From Bathymodiolus brooksi (lineage: Eukaryota; Mollusca; Bivalvia; Mytilida; Modiolidae): DNA of 64,000 bases. Location of the stretch: contig OY804589.1 of NCBI GenBank assembly GCA_963680875.1, positions 30,048,962-30,112,961 on the forward strand, written 5' to 3'. This document shows, piece by piece, positions 31,455 through 43,069 of the stretch. Made by a program: the position numbers and the translations under genes. The notes below the pieces were generated by a model. The model had not been told where the DNA came from, did no database searches, and worked only from the letters and a program-made list of their open reading frames with translations. Each line of letters starts with the position of its first letter. The stretch's first letter is position 1.

Positions 31455-31950
31455 GAACATTAGGAAGAGTTTAAAGATACCAAAGGGGATAATCTGAATC
31501 CGTAAGTCGATAGACAATACAATGGCCAAATGAAAAAAAAAGAGAAACGGACAAATAATGATTAACAAAACACTACACAGAAATTTGAATATCGAGAAAC
31601 ATGAACCCCACTTAAGATTAGGGGTGAACACAGATGCTCCGGAAGAACAAGCAGTTACTACTCCACTAGTGGCACCCATCGTATTTCTCTAGATACAGAT
31701 CCGGTGATAAATCACGAGTGGACCGGGAAATGTTTACGACAAATGGAACATATCCGTCATAATTTGCAACACAGATATTCCGTAACGGTTAACCAAGTTA
31801 TCGTTCCGACCGAAAAACGTTCGAAGTGATGACTTCAATTTAATCAATATATAGGAACCTTTGGTTCAGGGTCTTTCTTGTTAGCAGAAACCCTTGGTCA
31901 AGGAAATCCTGACAGGAATCACAAGCTCTCGAATATCGAATCAACAGAGA
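31455..31950 (-). mobile_element. Penelope-like 3' fragment with RT remnant
   Basis: Counterpart of 14165-14640. On the minus strand 31679-31365 stays open through the 3' segment. It touches one minisatellite unit (31955-32010), whereas the copy 1 block has about ten. Confidence 0.6.
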
Positions 31951-31989
31951 GATAAATAATAAATCATATGGTTAATCGCGGATATGTAC

Positions 31990-32190
31990 GGATGTGATGT
32001 CCTGATTGTCACAAGTAGAATGGAAGAAGATGGATATGATCTTTTATACCACTACAATCCGCCATAACCGTCAAGTCCGAATACGCTGTACATAGCTCAT
32101 CGCCAACTGGTGCATCATGTAATTTACCAGCAGCGAGCTTAGAACTTTCCAAACACCAGACGCATATTTACATCCCACCATGACGACGAA
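31990..32190 (-). pseudogene. Relic of the 50-codon ORF
   Basis: Duplicate of 15278-15430 with ATA in place of ATG; the frame is otherwise free of stops up to 'IHLLPFYL'. The following 32190-33240 has a single unit of the 34-bp repeat (32220-32255) and no recognisable gene. Confidence 0.35.
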
Positions 32191-33249
32191 CTTTGTGGCT
32201 ATGTACTTCACAGCAAAGAAATTAGGTTCTATTTATATACGCGTGTTCAATCAAGAGTTCAGTTATTATGAACATTATTCATTCTGTTTGATCTGATAAA
32301 TAAACAAATTCAAATAATAAAAAAGCAAATCAACTAATCTATCTATGTCAAGAGTTTCAAGTGTTCACCATTCTCTGTTCTATTTATAAATCATTTCCTC
32401 TTCTTGTTTGTGTATTACGAGTTTTATTATGACGTTTGTTTTCATTTTATTGATAAAAAATGTTCAAGTCGTGTAATAAAGTGTTTTCAGACTCAATAGA
32501 GATATCTGACTGTTTCCCACAACAACAAATAAACCAAAAACATTACACAGCAGACAATCTTTGTTTGATTGATAAATTGATTGATTTTTTTTTAAATAAG
32601 CAATGTTCGGTCCGGAAAATGTTGATTTGCAAACTTATATCTTTACAGCTTTACCATTCTTAAGCGAAAACATATAGTCTCTTATATTTATGTATTTTAA
32701 CCTTATCAATCAGATCTGAAACATCAAGGTGCCAGTATATCAAACACGGTTAACATTTAAATGTAATGATTTGTCTACACTGCCATGACATGGAAATATT
32801 AAGATGATATATGTTTTTTGAATGCAGTAAGATTATTGTATGTTTGGAGGTAAATTCAACATGGCTACAAACAGTAGCCTATAGTGAATAACATTTACAT
32901 CTTGACATTTACATCTTGACAATGTTTCCATTTAACCAACTTGCCATATATGTTTTCTTAGTGTTGTTGCTTTGGTATTGATTCATCACAAACATGGCTG
33001 ATAAAGGGCTAGTTGAAAAGCTATACAGATGTCTCCTCTTGTCAAAGCCTAAATCTTATTTCCAACACCCATTTGTTTTTATTTCAAGGCTTTCACATTG
33101 AGATTGAAAGGTTAGCCCGGATCTCAGTACTTTCGGTACTTTGATATTTATCAGGGATAAACAATAAGTCAACACGATCTGGAATTCTATAATTTCTTGT
33201 GTTGAAATATGACAATTAACTCTTCTCGTATATATGCAAAGTTATATAT

Positions 33250-33420
33250 ACCGGAATAGTGTGGTAACATTATTGAAACCGACCCATTCTGGCTATACGT
33301 TGTACAGTATATAAGATGGTGTGTCACTAGTGGCCTTTGATGTTGTCTGTTCTTGTGTTGTGTATTCCTCCTCGATATACGTATTCTGATTGCCCCTTTG
33401 GTATCTTCCCACTCTTTTTA
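33250..33420 (+). mobile_element. Penelope-like 3' fragment, internally deleted
   Basis: 'GTGGTAACATTATTGAAACCGACCCATTCTGG' leads into 'GTGTCACTAGTGG' and the terminal 'TTCTGATTGCCCCTTTGGTATCTTC'. It is shorter than the equivalents at 455-692 and 43070-43370 and is interrupted on its right by the LINE fragment. Confidence 0.6.
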
Positions 33421-33429
33421 TCTAAAGAC

Positions 33430-34325
33430 GATGCATAGCATACAAATAGCACAAGCTCTAATGAGCTTTTTAAATCGACTATATAACAAAACAACACATA
33501 CAATCATGCATACAAACATATTAAGTAAACCTATACATCAATTTATGCAGTTCAACATACACACAAGATACAGAAGCATATATCAACTGAACAAAAGCAA
33601 ACTTAAAATAAGAGGTTCGTGCATTTAAGCAAAAAATAAAAAATATAAAAAAGCATGCAAATATAGATATAAAAGGTCACCTACATGCACTGCACTGGCA
33701 TGAGCTGCCGTTCTATCATTGAAATACATTTTTGAAATGATTTAATGTGCAGCATTATACCGAAAAAAAATTAAACCATGCTTTTTGTGCGTACTCTGGG
33801 TAAGACTGCTCTATCTTAATGCCTCAAATTGTATTTTGATCTTTTATTGAAATTAAATCATGAATATAGCTTGTACTCTGTTTATGAATAAGTTTGAATG
33901 TTTCAACTGCAATAGTTCTTAATCATCGATTTTGTTAAAGACGGCAATTTAGATTTTTTAAGTAAGTTTTCATAAGTACTTTCATAGGCTTCATACATGA
34001 ACGAAGAGCTCTTTCCTGTTTTTTTTTCAATCTTTTAAAGTTGTTTTTTTTCGCTGCAATAGTGCCATGTTACCGGACAGTAATTAAAGTTTGAAAGGAT
34101 AAAGGAGTAGTAAATGGTAAGGCAACCTAATCTGTTTATATATTTACCTGTTCGTTTAAACTTAATTTTTGGGATGTTTTATTTTTTTTTTTTTTTCTTT
34201 TACACATTTTTGATATATGTGTATCCAAATTTTGCTGAGAGTCAATGGTTACACCTACAAGTTTAACATTTTCTTCACATGTAATTTTATATCCTTTTAG
34301 ATCAAAAGTTAAATTGTGACTTGAA
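33430..34325 (-). pseudogene. Non-LTR retrotransposon 3' half (LINE, Jockey-like)
   Basis: On the minus strand, from 34310 downwards, the translation shows the post-palm RT region: 'ENVKLVGVTIDSQQNLDTHI', then 'NFNYCPVTWH', then 'YEAYESTYENLLKKSKLPSL' and 'RAVLPRVRTKS'. These are typical of the RT C-terminus of Jockey/CR1-type LINEs. The frame is broken many times and the catalytic YxDD region is missing, so the copy is strongly 5'-truncated. It sits between duplicated flanks that are adjacent at 690-870. Confidence 0.75.
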
Positions 34326-34557
34326 TATGAGAGATGTTATCTATCCACTTTATGTCTGCCAAATTTGCTGGGTGTCACTAATTGTGACATTGCGATTATA
34401 TGCGAACATAAACTTAAACAAAGCTCACTGTCTTATATATGAATAGTATAGATACAAGATATCATAGCGTATCGAAAACTGACAGATTAAAATATTTTGT
34501 TAATTGTGCACATGATAAATGTGGCGCCACTATAATGTACATATCTTCTTTACAATA

Positions 34558-35112
34558 CGGTTGTTTCGAATCATGTCAATTCCGACCACTTTCCGTCTTT
34601 TTCTTGTCTTGACGTCTGAACAAATTGGCAGGCGACTTTCGTTGTTTACGCTATTACTGTGACAACGTCAGCATATCATAGTCGTAAATGCGTAGATTAT
34701 AAGTAATTGTAATATGGAGACGCCAAGGTAACCGCTGAATAAATACTGGTGTTCGGTACCCCACTATATGTCTGATATCAGAAATATCTACATAAAGGCA
34801 GATCGCTTTTCGTTGATGATGCTGACAGCGCAAATAAAGAAAGAAAACAAATTTAATTTTAAAGAAGTATTTGTCTCTGCATTGAAGTCTTTGAAAACAA
34901 ATAAAATAATTTAATTGATATCTGTCTTCTACAGAAAATGCTAAGATTTTTTAAGGTTGAGGATCGAACGTTAAAACGGTACATATCGATTGGAGTTTTT
35001 GTTGTGTACATTGACACCGGAAGTCCAATGCCGATTAGTCCATCGAAATCACGGGATCTGGCGGACGAAAATAACAAAATTTTGACGGAATGGAAATGAT
35101 TCGAAACAACCG
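34558..35112. mobile_element. 555-bp mariner/Tc1-type MITE
   Basis: Inverted ends of about 29 bp start CGGTTGTTTCGAATCAT and are flanked by TA on both sides (34556-34557, 35113-35114). The paralogous sequence at 43750-43790 continues across the site without the insert, giving an empty-site control. No transposase is seen. Confidence 0.8.
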
Positions 35113-35344
35113 TATTTTTAGTAAATGAAATGGTAGATACAAACTCAGAAAGGATTGTAGTTATTAGGCTTAAAAGCCAATACTATAGGTCAATATTTAG
35201 GTCTGTACTTGTATTACATTCTTACATATAAGTACAAAATGTTTTTTGTCATTTCTAACCTACTGACGTATCATCAGTGCAAGAGGGTCAAAAAGGGATT
35301 AAAAATATATGAATATTTTCACTACGGATAATAACACCTTAACC

Positions 35345-36240
35345 TGTGATAGTGTTGTAGTAAACCTTTTGTTGTGGTATTAACTGTTTAATTACAATAT
35401 TTTATCTACTCATTTCAAAAATAAAAAAATTACAAAAAATAGAAATAGTGAACTATTTGAAAGGTAATTATTCAAGCTAACTAAATAAACATTTTCCCTA
35501 CCATGCTGGTACCAAGTATGTTAATATCATTTCAACCCGCCTAAAAACCGGGGATAAAATCAGGTGCTCCGGAAGGGCAAGCTTTTCGTGCTCCACTAAA
35601 ATTATCCGTCGTGTTACTCTAGTCATAAATATTATTAAATGAAAGAACATCATCTATATCGCGGAACGTGAAATTAAAGGATCGGGATATCTTCTTTCCG
35701 CTTCTATTGAGAAGCTCCAGTATGAATTCTACCTCTGATGAATGAAGGAACAAATATGCGAAAAGAGGTGGACAGTTAGTACCCATAGGTATGCTGACTG
35801 CCTGTTGAAAAAACATGCCCACCAAACATAGCACATATGTTGTCAATCACTAACTCGAACATTTGGATTGTATCAGTTTCGGACATTTGTTTTGTTAGAA
35901 TCAGAGTAATATGGGTGACCTTAGGCGACTTTGACTGTTCTGTTTAGGCAATTTGGTTTGATTGCCTCCAATCTTTAGATCATTTTGCTTTCCAATCTTT
36001 CGATTCCGAGCGTACCTGATAAAGATTATTCCAAACACGCGTTGTGCGCACTAAATTTGATATCTACGTTTTTATTTCACGAAGTAGTATTTGTCTACCT
36101 CTACAATAAGGTATTTGCATCTGCGTAGATCATTCTTTTTTATGAAACACAGTTGAACTAATTCTTTTAATCTGCCTTTTAATTTTGAGTGGGGAATAGT
36201 AGTGTAGACCGTAGTGAAATCACACAAAAAATGTGAACCA
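35345..36240 (-). pseudogene. Penelope-like retroelement, internally deleted and interrupted
   Basis: On the minus strand, from about 36240: 'CDFTTVYTTIPHSKLKGRL' (RT motif A region). Then a 150-bp dispersed repeat (35915-36065) interrupts. Then 'FELVIDNICAMFGG' leads to the frame 35846-35619 with 'SIPMGTNCPPLFAYLFLHS' and 'SFNFTFRDIDDVLSFNN' (DD of motif C). It then jumps straight to the 3' segment ('GGAGCACGAAAAGC'), so the RT C-terminus is deleted. The RT motifs fit the Penelope class; no GIY-YIG endonuclease is seen. This is the best evidence for the identity of the many 3' fragments in the window. Confidence 0.75.
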
Positions 36241-36434
36241 AAAATTATGGTGAAGAACTTGATAAATACATAAATAATAATAGTATAAGAAATATTTGTG
36301 TCTAAAAAAAATATATTTTACATTAATTAAATGTAATTTGAACCATGACAGTACGACTGTCTGGTAGAAAGGGAAATCAAGGTGATATTCAAAATCTTAC
36401 AGTTAATACAAATGTCTCCCGCTCTTCATTTGTT

Positions 36435-36655
36435 TGGGTTAGGTATGTGGTGTTTAACGCCACTTTCAACATTTTGCTTGGTGGAGGAAGCCATGAAAAC
36501 CACCTAGCTACCGTGAGTCACTGACAAACCTTATCACATAATGTTGTTTCGAGTACATCTCGCCTGAGCGGGTTCAAATTCACAGTTAGTGATGATAAGC
36601 ACTGATTACATAGGTAGTTGTAATTCCAACTACCATACGATCGTGACCACGACAA
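36435..36655 (-). mobile_element. SINE family B-like inserted in DIRS end repeat
   Basis: 'GGTGTTTAACGCCACTTTCAACATTTTGCTTGG' at the left and tRNA-like 'GCGGGTTCAAATTC' at about 36578 (B box) on the minus strand. It splits the sequence 'AAATGTCTCCCGCTCTTC' from 'TTTGAACCGCGGGAAAATTTAA', which are contiguous at 39630-39672. Confidence 0.55.
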
Positions 36656-36766
36656 CCCTTTAACTATACTTTGAACCGCGGGAAAATTTAAGTATTAACT
36701 TAACTCATAACTATTTAGAAAAAATGAAACAAACAAATATGTATATTTGCCAAATTCCCAGGACAG

Positions 36767-37130
36767 CTATAAAAAACACAAAGAAAGTGCAGAGAATTTA
36801 GAAAAATCATAATCTTGACCTTGAGATACTAACAATTTCTTCTCAAATGTGTCTTCAATGTAGCCACCTTTGCCCACATCAGATTTCCATCTACCATGTC
36901 TCTTGATATCACCGTTCGTATCCATCAGAAAGTGCAGCAGCGATTGTACCACCAGATCGTAAAGAATAGGGACCCACATGCATGTCTCTTGATACAACGT
37001 TCGTTTACATCAGAACGTGCAGCAGCAGATGCACCACCAGATCGTAAAGAATGCAGACCCAAGTTCAAGGTTGGCTCTACTGATTTAAGTCTATTCAATG
37101 TTGTATCGAGTACACCTCGCCTGAGCTCAC
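36767..37130 (-). pseudogene. Tyrosine recombinase C-terminal domain with local duplication
   Basis: The minus-strand frame ending at 36767 has 'DIKRHGRWKSDVGKGGYIED', containing the HxxR box and the catalytic-region tyrosine of DIRS-type recombinases. Just upstream, an 'LRSGG' box segment ('SLRSGG...AAA.SD..ER') is present twice, about 99 bp apart (around 36900-36965 and 36995-37065). The two halves are in different frames. Family role: integration of the circular or linear cDNA. The gene is dead. Confidence 0.7.
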
Positions 37131-37899
37131 AACGTTAGCTGCCGTGTAGCTTATATTTTTGTCTTTAAAAATAAATTTAACTATACCCTATAATTGGGTC
37201 TGAAAAAGTAAAAAATGGAACTCAAATATAACTTAGATAATGAAACATAATGTATAAATTAGAATCTGGACAGGCTACGGTATTGCCTTTAGAAATTAAA
37301 ACCTCATTTCCCTGTCTGTATTGATCAGTTTTATTATGAACAATCTTGAGGTTCAAATAAATGATCATTAAAAGGGACATCATTTCACTTTAAAGAACTT
37401 AACTCATCAAAACGGTTAAATCATGAACAGTTTAATATTATCATAGCTAAATCTCTGACAATCATCAAATCATCCAAATTTTTAAATTGAGAACACAATT
37501 CAATAATCATATGACTTTTAGCAGTGTTTTTCTTATTAACTGGTTTACTGTTTAACCATTTGGTTGAATCTTGAAGTGATTGAATAAATGAATTTCAGTT
37601 GGATCGGGAAAAAACATTCAATACATGAGCCCATTGTATAGCATAAATAGCTATGCTAATGACATTTGGAGAACACTGTGTGTGCATTAAATGAATAACA
37701 TACAAAGCACTACGTTTGGGGTCTGGGGGTTAAAGGCTATAACCATGGTCTTTAATAAGAAAAAAGAGAAAAGAAGCACTTCATCTGTTGAAGCTAGAGA
37801 AGAAAGACTTGTTAGTTTTCGTACCTTTATAGTCCAATAAACATGCGGTCATCTTTCCGGATAAACTGTATAAAGGATGTGCAGAAGTAACACCACTGG

Positions 37900-38800
37900 A
37901 AATCACTGCCTTTCCATCGTTCCGTCTCATAGTAATGTCTACAAAATAGAATTACTAAATAAAAATTCAATTCTAGAAGCGACTATTCTAAATTTCAATG
38001 GATTATCAGTAAAATTCCGTTTCTACCGGCTCCTGTGAAAATGTAATCTTTCTTAGATAAATAGTAAATGTCCTAAATGAATTCATAGAAAATACAATTT
38101 TTTCTGTACAATTGGACTGCAGCGTGTCAAATTTCATACAGAGATAATTAATATTTCCTTAGCTTTATCTTGTCTAAGCTTGTTTAATGTTTTTGTGATC
38201 AATCTAGGCGGCAGTACGAGACAATTCACGTCATTTCCCATAAACTGAGAGAAGGCATCAATTTTCTCCGTTCCAGGATACCATACATTAGAATTAAATA
38301 TTTCATGGTGATTCATCTAGTGTGAAGCGAATCTATCTATGGTACATTTATCCCATAATTCATTCAAGAAAATGTAAATAAACTGTCTAACACCCACAAC
38401 ATCGTGATCTGTGACTCTACTCAACTTATCAGCATGATCGTTATTTGTTCTTGGAATCCAATAAGAATTTTTTTTTGTGATTCACAAGTAGAGTGAATTT
38501 GTGTAATGTCTTTTGTAATGTCGCTTTCTTGCTACCTACCATAAGAATGTGTTCAACCATCTTATAATCTGAATTGATTTTGACCTGTTAATTTTTATTT
38601 GAAAAAGTGTAAATCACTCTTTCAGTAAATCTCTAACTTTAAAGACTTTCAGATTCGGTCCATATACCGAATGTGTCGAAGTTCTCTAAATGAGAATCTA
38701 AATCAGAGTTAACAAAACATTCAAAGCCTACATCTGAGGCGTCACAATAAAGTACACGATCACAAACTTTATTGACTATCATTGTACTGATTTGGTTAAC
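37900..38800 (-). pseudogene. DIRS-like RNase H region
   Basis: The frame 38316-38134 holds 'FNSNVWYPGTEKIDAFSQF' followed by 'LVLPPRLITKTLNKLRQ', the RNase H signature also seen at 5640-5860. Upstream 'DRFAS' codons are recognisable near 38330. Stops interrupt on both sides. Confidence 0.65.
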
Positions 38801-38927
38801 CTTTTAAGTTCAATAACCTACAACTCTTGTCCCAAAGTGAAAATTCAGTCAAATCATCCTATGTTAATATTACATGAGCTTGCCAACTGGCTTTGTCGAA
38901 AACGCAGTCATACAACAATCTAGTACT

Positions 38928-39131
38928 TTAACGTACTGTGTCACGAAACACTGCGTGTATAGAGATAAGCTGACCTACTATACTGGCGAGAAATCTAATT
39001 CGAAACAAAATGTATCCTTTTTCTACTTGGCACAGGGCGTAAGTTAAGCATTTTTCAAGTTTCTGAATTCTCTCTTCTTTGACAAAAATAATACCATTTT
39101 CAATATCCCAGCAAAATCTAATGTCTGACAA
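38928..39131 (-). pseudogene. DIRS-like RT, C-terminal part
   Basis: A frame of 67 codons with 'CWDIENGIIF', 'ERIQKLEKCLTYAL' and 'RFLASIVGQLISIHAVFRDTVR'. The 'LASIVGQ(L/I)IS' motif is typical of the segment between RT and RNase H in DIRS elements. The catalytic YxDD part is not found upstream. Confidence 0.65.
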
Positions 39132-39290
39132 GGCGACTAGTGATATTTGTCATGACCAATTAAAAACCCACATCTTGCAATTTGTTACTCACCTCTCTAC
39201 TGCTTTTAACAGCGTATCATAATCAATTTCTTCTGCTAGACCATTGTATGAAAACATAATGATTCTTAGCCTTTAGACATGAAATCTTTA

Positions 39291-39551
39291 TCAACCTCTC
39301 GCATGACCTTTGAACAAAATAACCAGCGGTAGAAATACCAAAAATTGAGAATAGCGAATACGAAATATCGTATTTTGCCTTAAAAAATCATGTGAAGCCG
39401 AAATATTGTTGATGTTTGAATAAAATGTATTCAGCCTGGAATCTATCAAAACAACCATATTGGTTAGTAAATCCTGTTTAGTATTCGAAACGGCTGTTTC
39501 AACTTCATGCGCGATAGCGCTTCGAATTTGTGAAGTTAACCCAGTATCCAT
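39291..39551 (-). pseudogene. Possible DIRS gag N-terminus
   Basis: The frame starts with an ATG at 39551 and reads 'MDTGLTSQIRSAIAHEVETA', then 'LLTNMVVLIDSRL'. The helical, charged start and its position ahead of RT suggest the ORF1/gag of the same element. No diagnostic motif; tentative. Confidence 0.35.
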
Positions 39552-39826
39552 CTCGACCGCCTGGTAAAAAATGAAAAAAAAGTGATATTAAAAACTCACG
39601 TTACAATTAAATCAATCTCACCGTATTAAAAATGTCTCCCGCTATTCTTTGAACCACGGGAAAATTTAAATATAGAGATCTAACGTGCCGTCATCTGTTT
39701 GTTAGGGGGTGCCTAAGAAACTTGACGTGTCGAGATTTCAAAAACAAAAGCAGAAATTTATGACATGCCAATTTTGCCTCACAAAGAAAGACAACCACAG
39801 ACAGTTTTAAGGACCAACCCTGATAT

Positions 39827-39850
39827 CTATATATATATATATATATATAT
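39827..39850. repeat. (TA)n microsatellite
   Basis: TA dinucleotide run next to the SINE at 39900. The paralogous position near 45300 lacks it. Confidence 0.8.
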
Positions 39851-39899
39851 TCGCATATATACAAATAAAAAAGAGATCATCTTTTAAAATAGGACCAAT

Positions 39900-40262
39900 C
39901 ATATTGGTGGTGTAATGGTTAGGGCTCCCGGCTCTTGTGTGGTAGATCGTGGATTCGAGCCCCGGTTGGGTCAAACCAAATAGTATACAATTGGTATTTT
40001 CTGTTTCTTCGCTACACACATAGCTTTATAGAGTAAGAGAAAACAGTGGTTGGCTCGGAGTCAGGATAATGTGTCCGAATGGAGCAACATTTCAAACCGC
40101 GGACGGTTGTGTCTGTGTGCTAGTATTATACGGATCCAGGTAAGTATAAAGTTGGCATCAACATCATCTCATTGAAATGTATCTTGTTCTGGGGTTGACA
40201 TTGAACAACAATCATCCACTTATTTGCTCACTCAATCACTCACTCTCTCACTCACTCACCCT
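39900..40262 (+). mobile_element. Full-length SINE family A
   Basis: The best-preserved copy. It has an A-box-like 'GTGTAATGGTTAGGGCTCC', a B-box 'GGATTCGAGCCCC', a body with 'TCAGGATAATGTGTCCGAATGGAGC', and a tail of TCACTCAC repeats. A more decayed twin with shared flanks is at 45395-45780, so that pair arose by duplication. 40262-41065 shows no gene. Confidence 0.75.
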
Positions 40263-41074
40263 TTATTGTTTTTATAAGATTGTTTGGATATATGGACACG
40301 AATACCATGCATAAATTAGAGACTAAAAGATGATTTAATACATAAATTTTATAGAAAACAAATATGTAAGCAGTCAACAGAAATGATTAAAAAGGGGAAT
40401 GATAATGCCGTAAAATATGATTTAAGAGGAAACAATGGAAAGCCATTTTATTATTGCAATAATCTGTGGGTGCGAGAAAACCAAAGGATCTAAAAAGGAT
40501 AGCCAAAATCGGTTACGATCACATGTCTGAGGGAGGAACACCTTAACTATGACAATAATGACATGATTTAGGAACTGTAAATTTTGATAACAATATATCT
40601 AATAAACGATGTCAATCTCAAAAGAACTGACTACTGATCGGATAATACTCCGCCAGCAGAGATATCATAAGAATTGACTTTAATTCAATATTTAAACGTT
40701 CATATTTTAACAATTGTGATATTTGTTTCATGTGTAGGACAATATCAATGTGGAGAGGACCTTTGTTAGTTAGCATAACTTGAGTCCGATCCAAATATTA
40801 TATAGTTAACAATAAAATAAGTTGAATGTAATCTATATACCATCTTCATAATTACCCTCACGTAACCTGTAAACTAAAGTTTTGAAATATGAAGATTTGC
40901 TGTGACATTTTTAGATAAAATTACAAGGTAGGAAAATATGTTTTTTTTAACAAGGATCGTCTTCCTTTGTGTCAGTTAGAGCTTATTGACTGTCAAAAAG
41001 TGGTGTGCTCAGAGAGATAGAAAACAGTATTAATCATTCGGCTACAGTTTTGTTACAGTTACGTCGTTACTATA

Positions 41075-41455
41075 ATTCTACCAAATTGTATAGGAAATTA
41101 TGACACTTAGGAACATTTAGATAGCGTTCAAAGTTTACATTTTACCAAATTGTATCTGAAATTCTAAAGGTTAGGAACATTTAGATAGAGCTCAAAGACT
41201 ACATTCTACCAAATTCCATAGGAAATTCTAACGCTTATGAACATTTAGATAGCGTTCAAAGTTTACATTCTACCAAACTGTATCTGAAATTCTAACGGTT
41301 GGGAACATTTAGATAGAGCTCAAAGACTACATTCTACCACTTTCCATAGGAAATTCTAACGCTTATGAATATTTAGATAGCGTTCAAAGTTTACATTCTA
41401 CCAAACTGTATCTGAAATTCTAACGGTTGGGAACATTTAGATAGAGTACAAAGGT
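41075..41455. repeat. 64-bp satellite with 128-bp higher-order period
   Basis: 'AACATTTAGATAG' recurs at 41112, 41176, 41240, 41304, 41368 and 41432, exactly 64 bp apart (AATATTTAGATAG at 41368). Two unit types alternate ('GCGTTCAAAGTTTACATT' and 'GAGCTCAAAGACTACATT'), which gives a 128-bp higher-order repeat. 41456-42050 shows no gene. Confidence 0.9.
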
Positions 41456-42059
41456 GTCGGGTATTAATTAACAATTCAATACACATTCGAGCGAATGCAA
41501 CAGAAATTCGACTCAAAACCAAGTCAAATTCAATTGGCGGACACAGCATACTAGACCATTAGATGATTTCTATCTGGATAATTTTAAAGGCATAAACAAA
41601 TACCTAGATAGGCATATCAATGGTAAATTACGATGGAAAGAAATTCATATGACCTTAAGAAGATTAACTGTTAAATCCTCCTGTGCATCGACGGCTTTGA
41701 TCCCCGTCGAGAGCTCTTGACAATTTAGATGTCATTAAGTCGTATTAATTAACACATGAGAATCACAATACAATAAATCATATCTTGTTAGTTTTAAAAT
41801 GTGATATATAAAGGTGTAGATGTAAGGGAGAAATCACACACTTACACCGGGGTCTTCAATATCTCAAATATTATATAAAAATAGAGATAAACTCCAAGTT
41901 TAACATATCCCTAAAACAAACAGAGCTAATTAATGAACAAAATGGCTTAATGTTGAGGCGGGAATGAATGGTTGATTATCGTTGAATACATGTAATAATA
42001 TCTATTTTCTTGTATTTTAAATTGCTTGTATTAAAACAAAATATCTGTTTTAATAACAC

Positions 42060-42350
42060 ACCAAAGACTATATAATTGGAATGTGTTGCTTCTCCACCAA
42101 GCACGCAGCATTAAGGAGAAAGAGCATATACTCGTTGACTCGGAATCAGAATAATGTGTCAGAGTGGAGCAACATGTCTACTCGCAGAATGTTGTTTTAG
42201 TGAACTGGCACTATACAAATCCAACTCAGCGTATTGGTCTAGTGCAAAGCGACATCATCATCATTTCATTGAAAATTAGCTTGTTCTCGCCATGATATAG
42301 CTGAAAAATTGTTGAATTGCCTATCAACAACAATCACTCAATCACTGTTT
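42060..42350 (+). mobile_element. SINE family A without head
   Basis: The body from 'AATGTGTTGCTTCTCCACC' through 'AATCAGAATAATGTGTCAGAGTGGAGCAACATG' to the tail 'CAATCACTCAATCACT'. The tRNA-like head is missing. Confidence 0.65.
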
Positions 42351-42554
42351 TTTTTATTCTGTGTATTTATCATTTACTGTGTATGTATTTAAATTAGTTT
42401 TTAATACTATGTATTGAAATTAATTTGAATCTAAGCATTTTTTCTATTTTTCTATTTTTAAAAAAAATAATAACAAGCAACTTAACCCCTGACATAAGAT
42501 GGAAATAGTTGATATACAAACTTTGACAGGTTCTAAATATGACGGTTGTTTTTG

Positions 42555-42830
42555 ATTTGATTGTTGGTGTTTTAACGCCACTTTCAGCAATATGTCAGTT
42601 ATATCATGGCGACCAGTTTTAGTGCTGGAAGAAGCCGGAGTACCCGGAGAGAACCACCGACCATGAACAAGCAACTGGTATACTTTATCACTTGCGGCGG
42701 CGAGTCGAGAACACCTTTTATTGTAATTCACAAAGCCGGGCGCAAACCCACGCCGTATTGGTGATAGGCTTGAATGAGTTGCTAGGTAATCCAACTACCT
42801 AACTCATTGGGCCACCTGGGCCGTACAATC
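42555..42830 (-). mobile_element. SINE family B, most complete copy
   Basis: On the minus strand it starts 'GGCCCAGGTGGCCCAATGAGTTAGG', a tRNA-like head, and has 'GGGTTTGCGCCCGG' near the B-box position. It ends 'GCTGAAAGTGGCGTTAAAACACC'. The open frame crossing it is not a gene. Confidence 0.7.
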
Positions 42831-43069
42831 TGACGGAAGAATGGATGACCCGTAAAAGTAAGAATGCAACTCTAAAGTTCTGGTTCGTATACATGACAAT
42901 ACCAAAGAAATAAAACAGATAAATAGCGACGTATTTGTTGGTGTTTCCTCAAGGAAAAGATTGGCTAGATTTTATTGATCGTGGATAAACAATAAGTCAA
43001 CGCGATCTGGAATTCTACAATTTCTTGTGTTGAAAGATGTATATATGCAAAGTTAAATATACTGAATGA

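Larger units (their letters stand above)
36411..39690 (-). mobile_element. Decayed DIRS-like tyrosine-recombinase retrotransposon
   Basis: Order on the minus strand: gag-like frame (39551-39291), RT (39131-38928), RNase H (about 38800-37900), tyrosine recombinase (about 37130-36767). This order matches DIRS/Ngaro elements. The motif 'AATGTCTCCCGCT...TTTGAACC(G/A)CGGGAAAATTTAA' flanks both sides in the same orientation (36411-36690, split by a SINE, and 39630-39672) and may represent the element's end repeats. All reading frames are broken. Confidence 0.65.

Noticed and set aside
41075..41455. CRISPR-like array
   Set aside because: Contiguous 64-bp tandem units with no unique spacers, in a eukaryotic genome.
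42444..42794. 116-codon ORF on the minus strand
   Set aside because: It is a translation of SINE family B on its own strand; the same protein fragment appears at 47640-47860 from another SINE copy.
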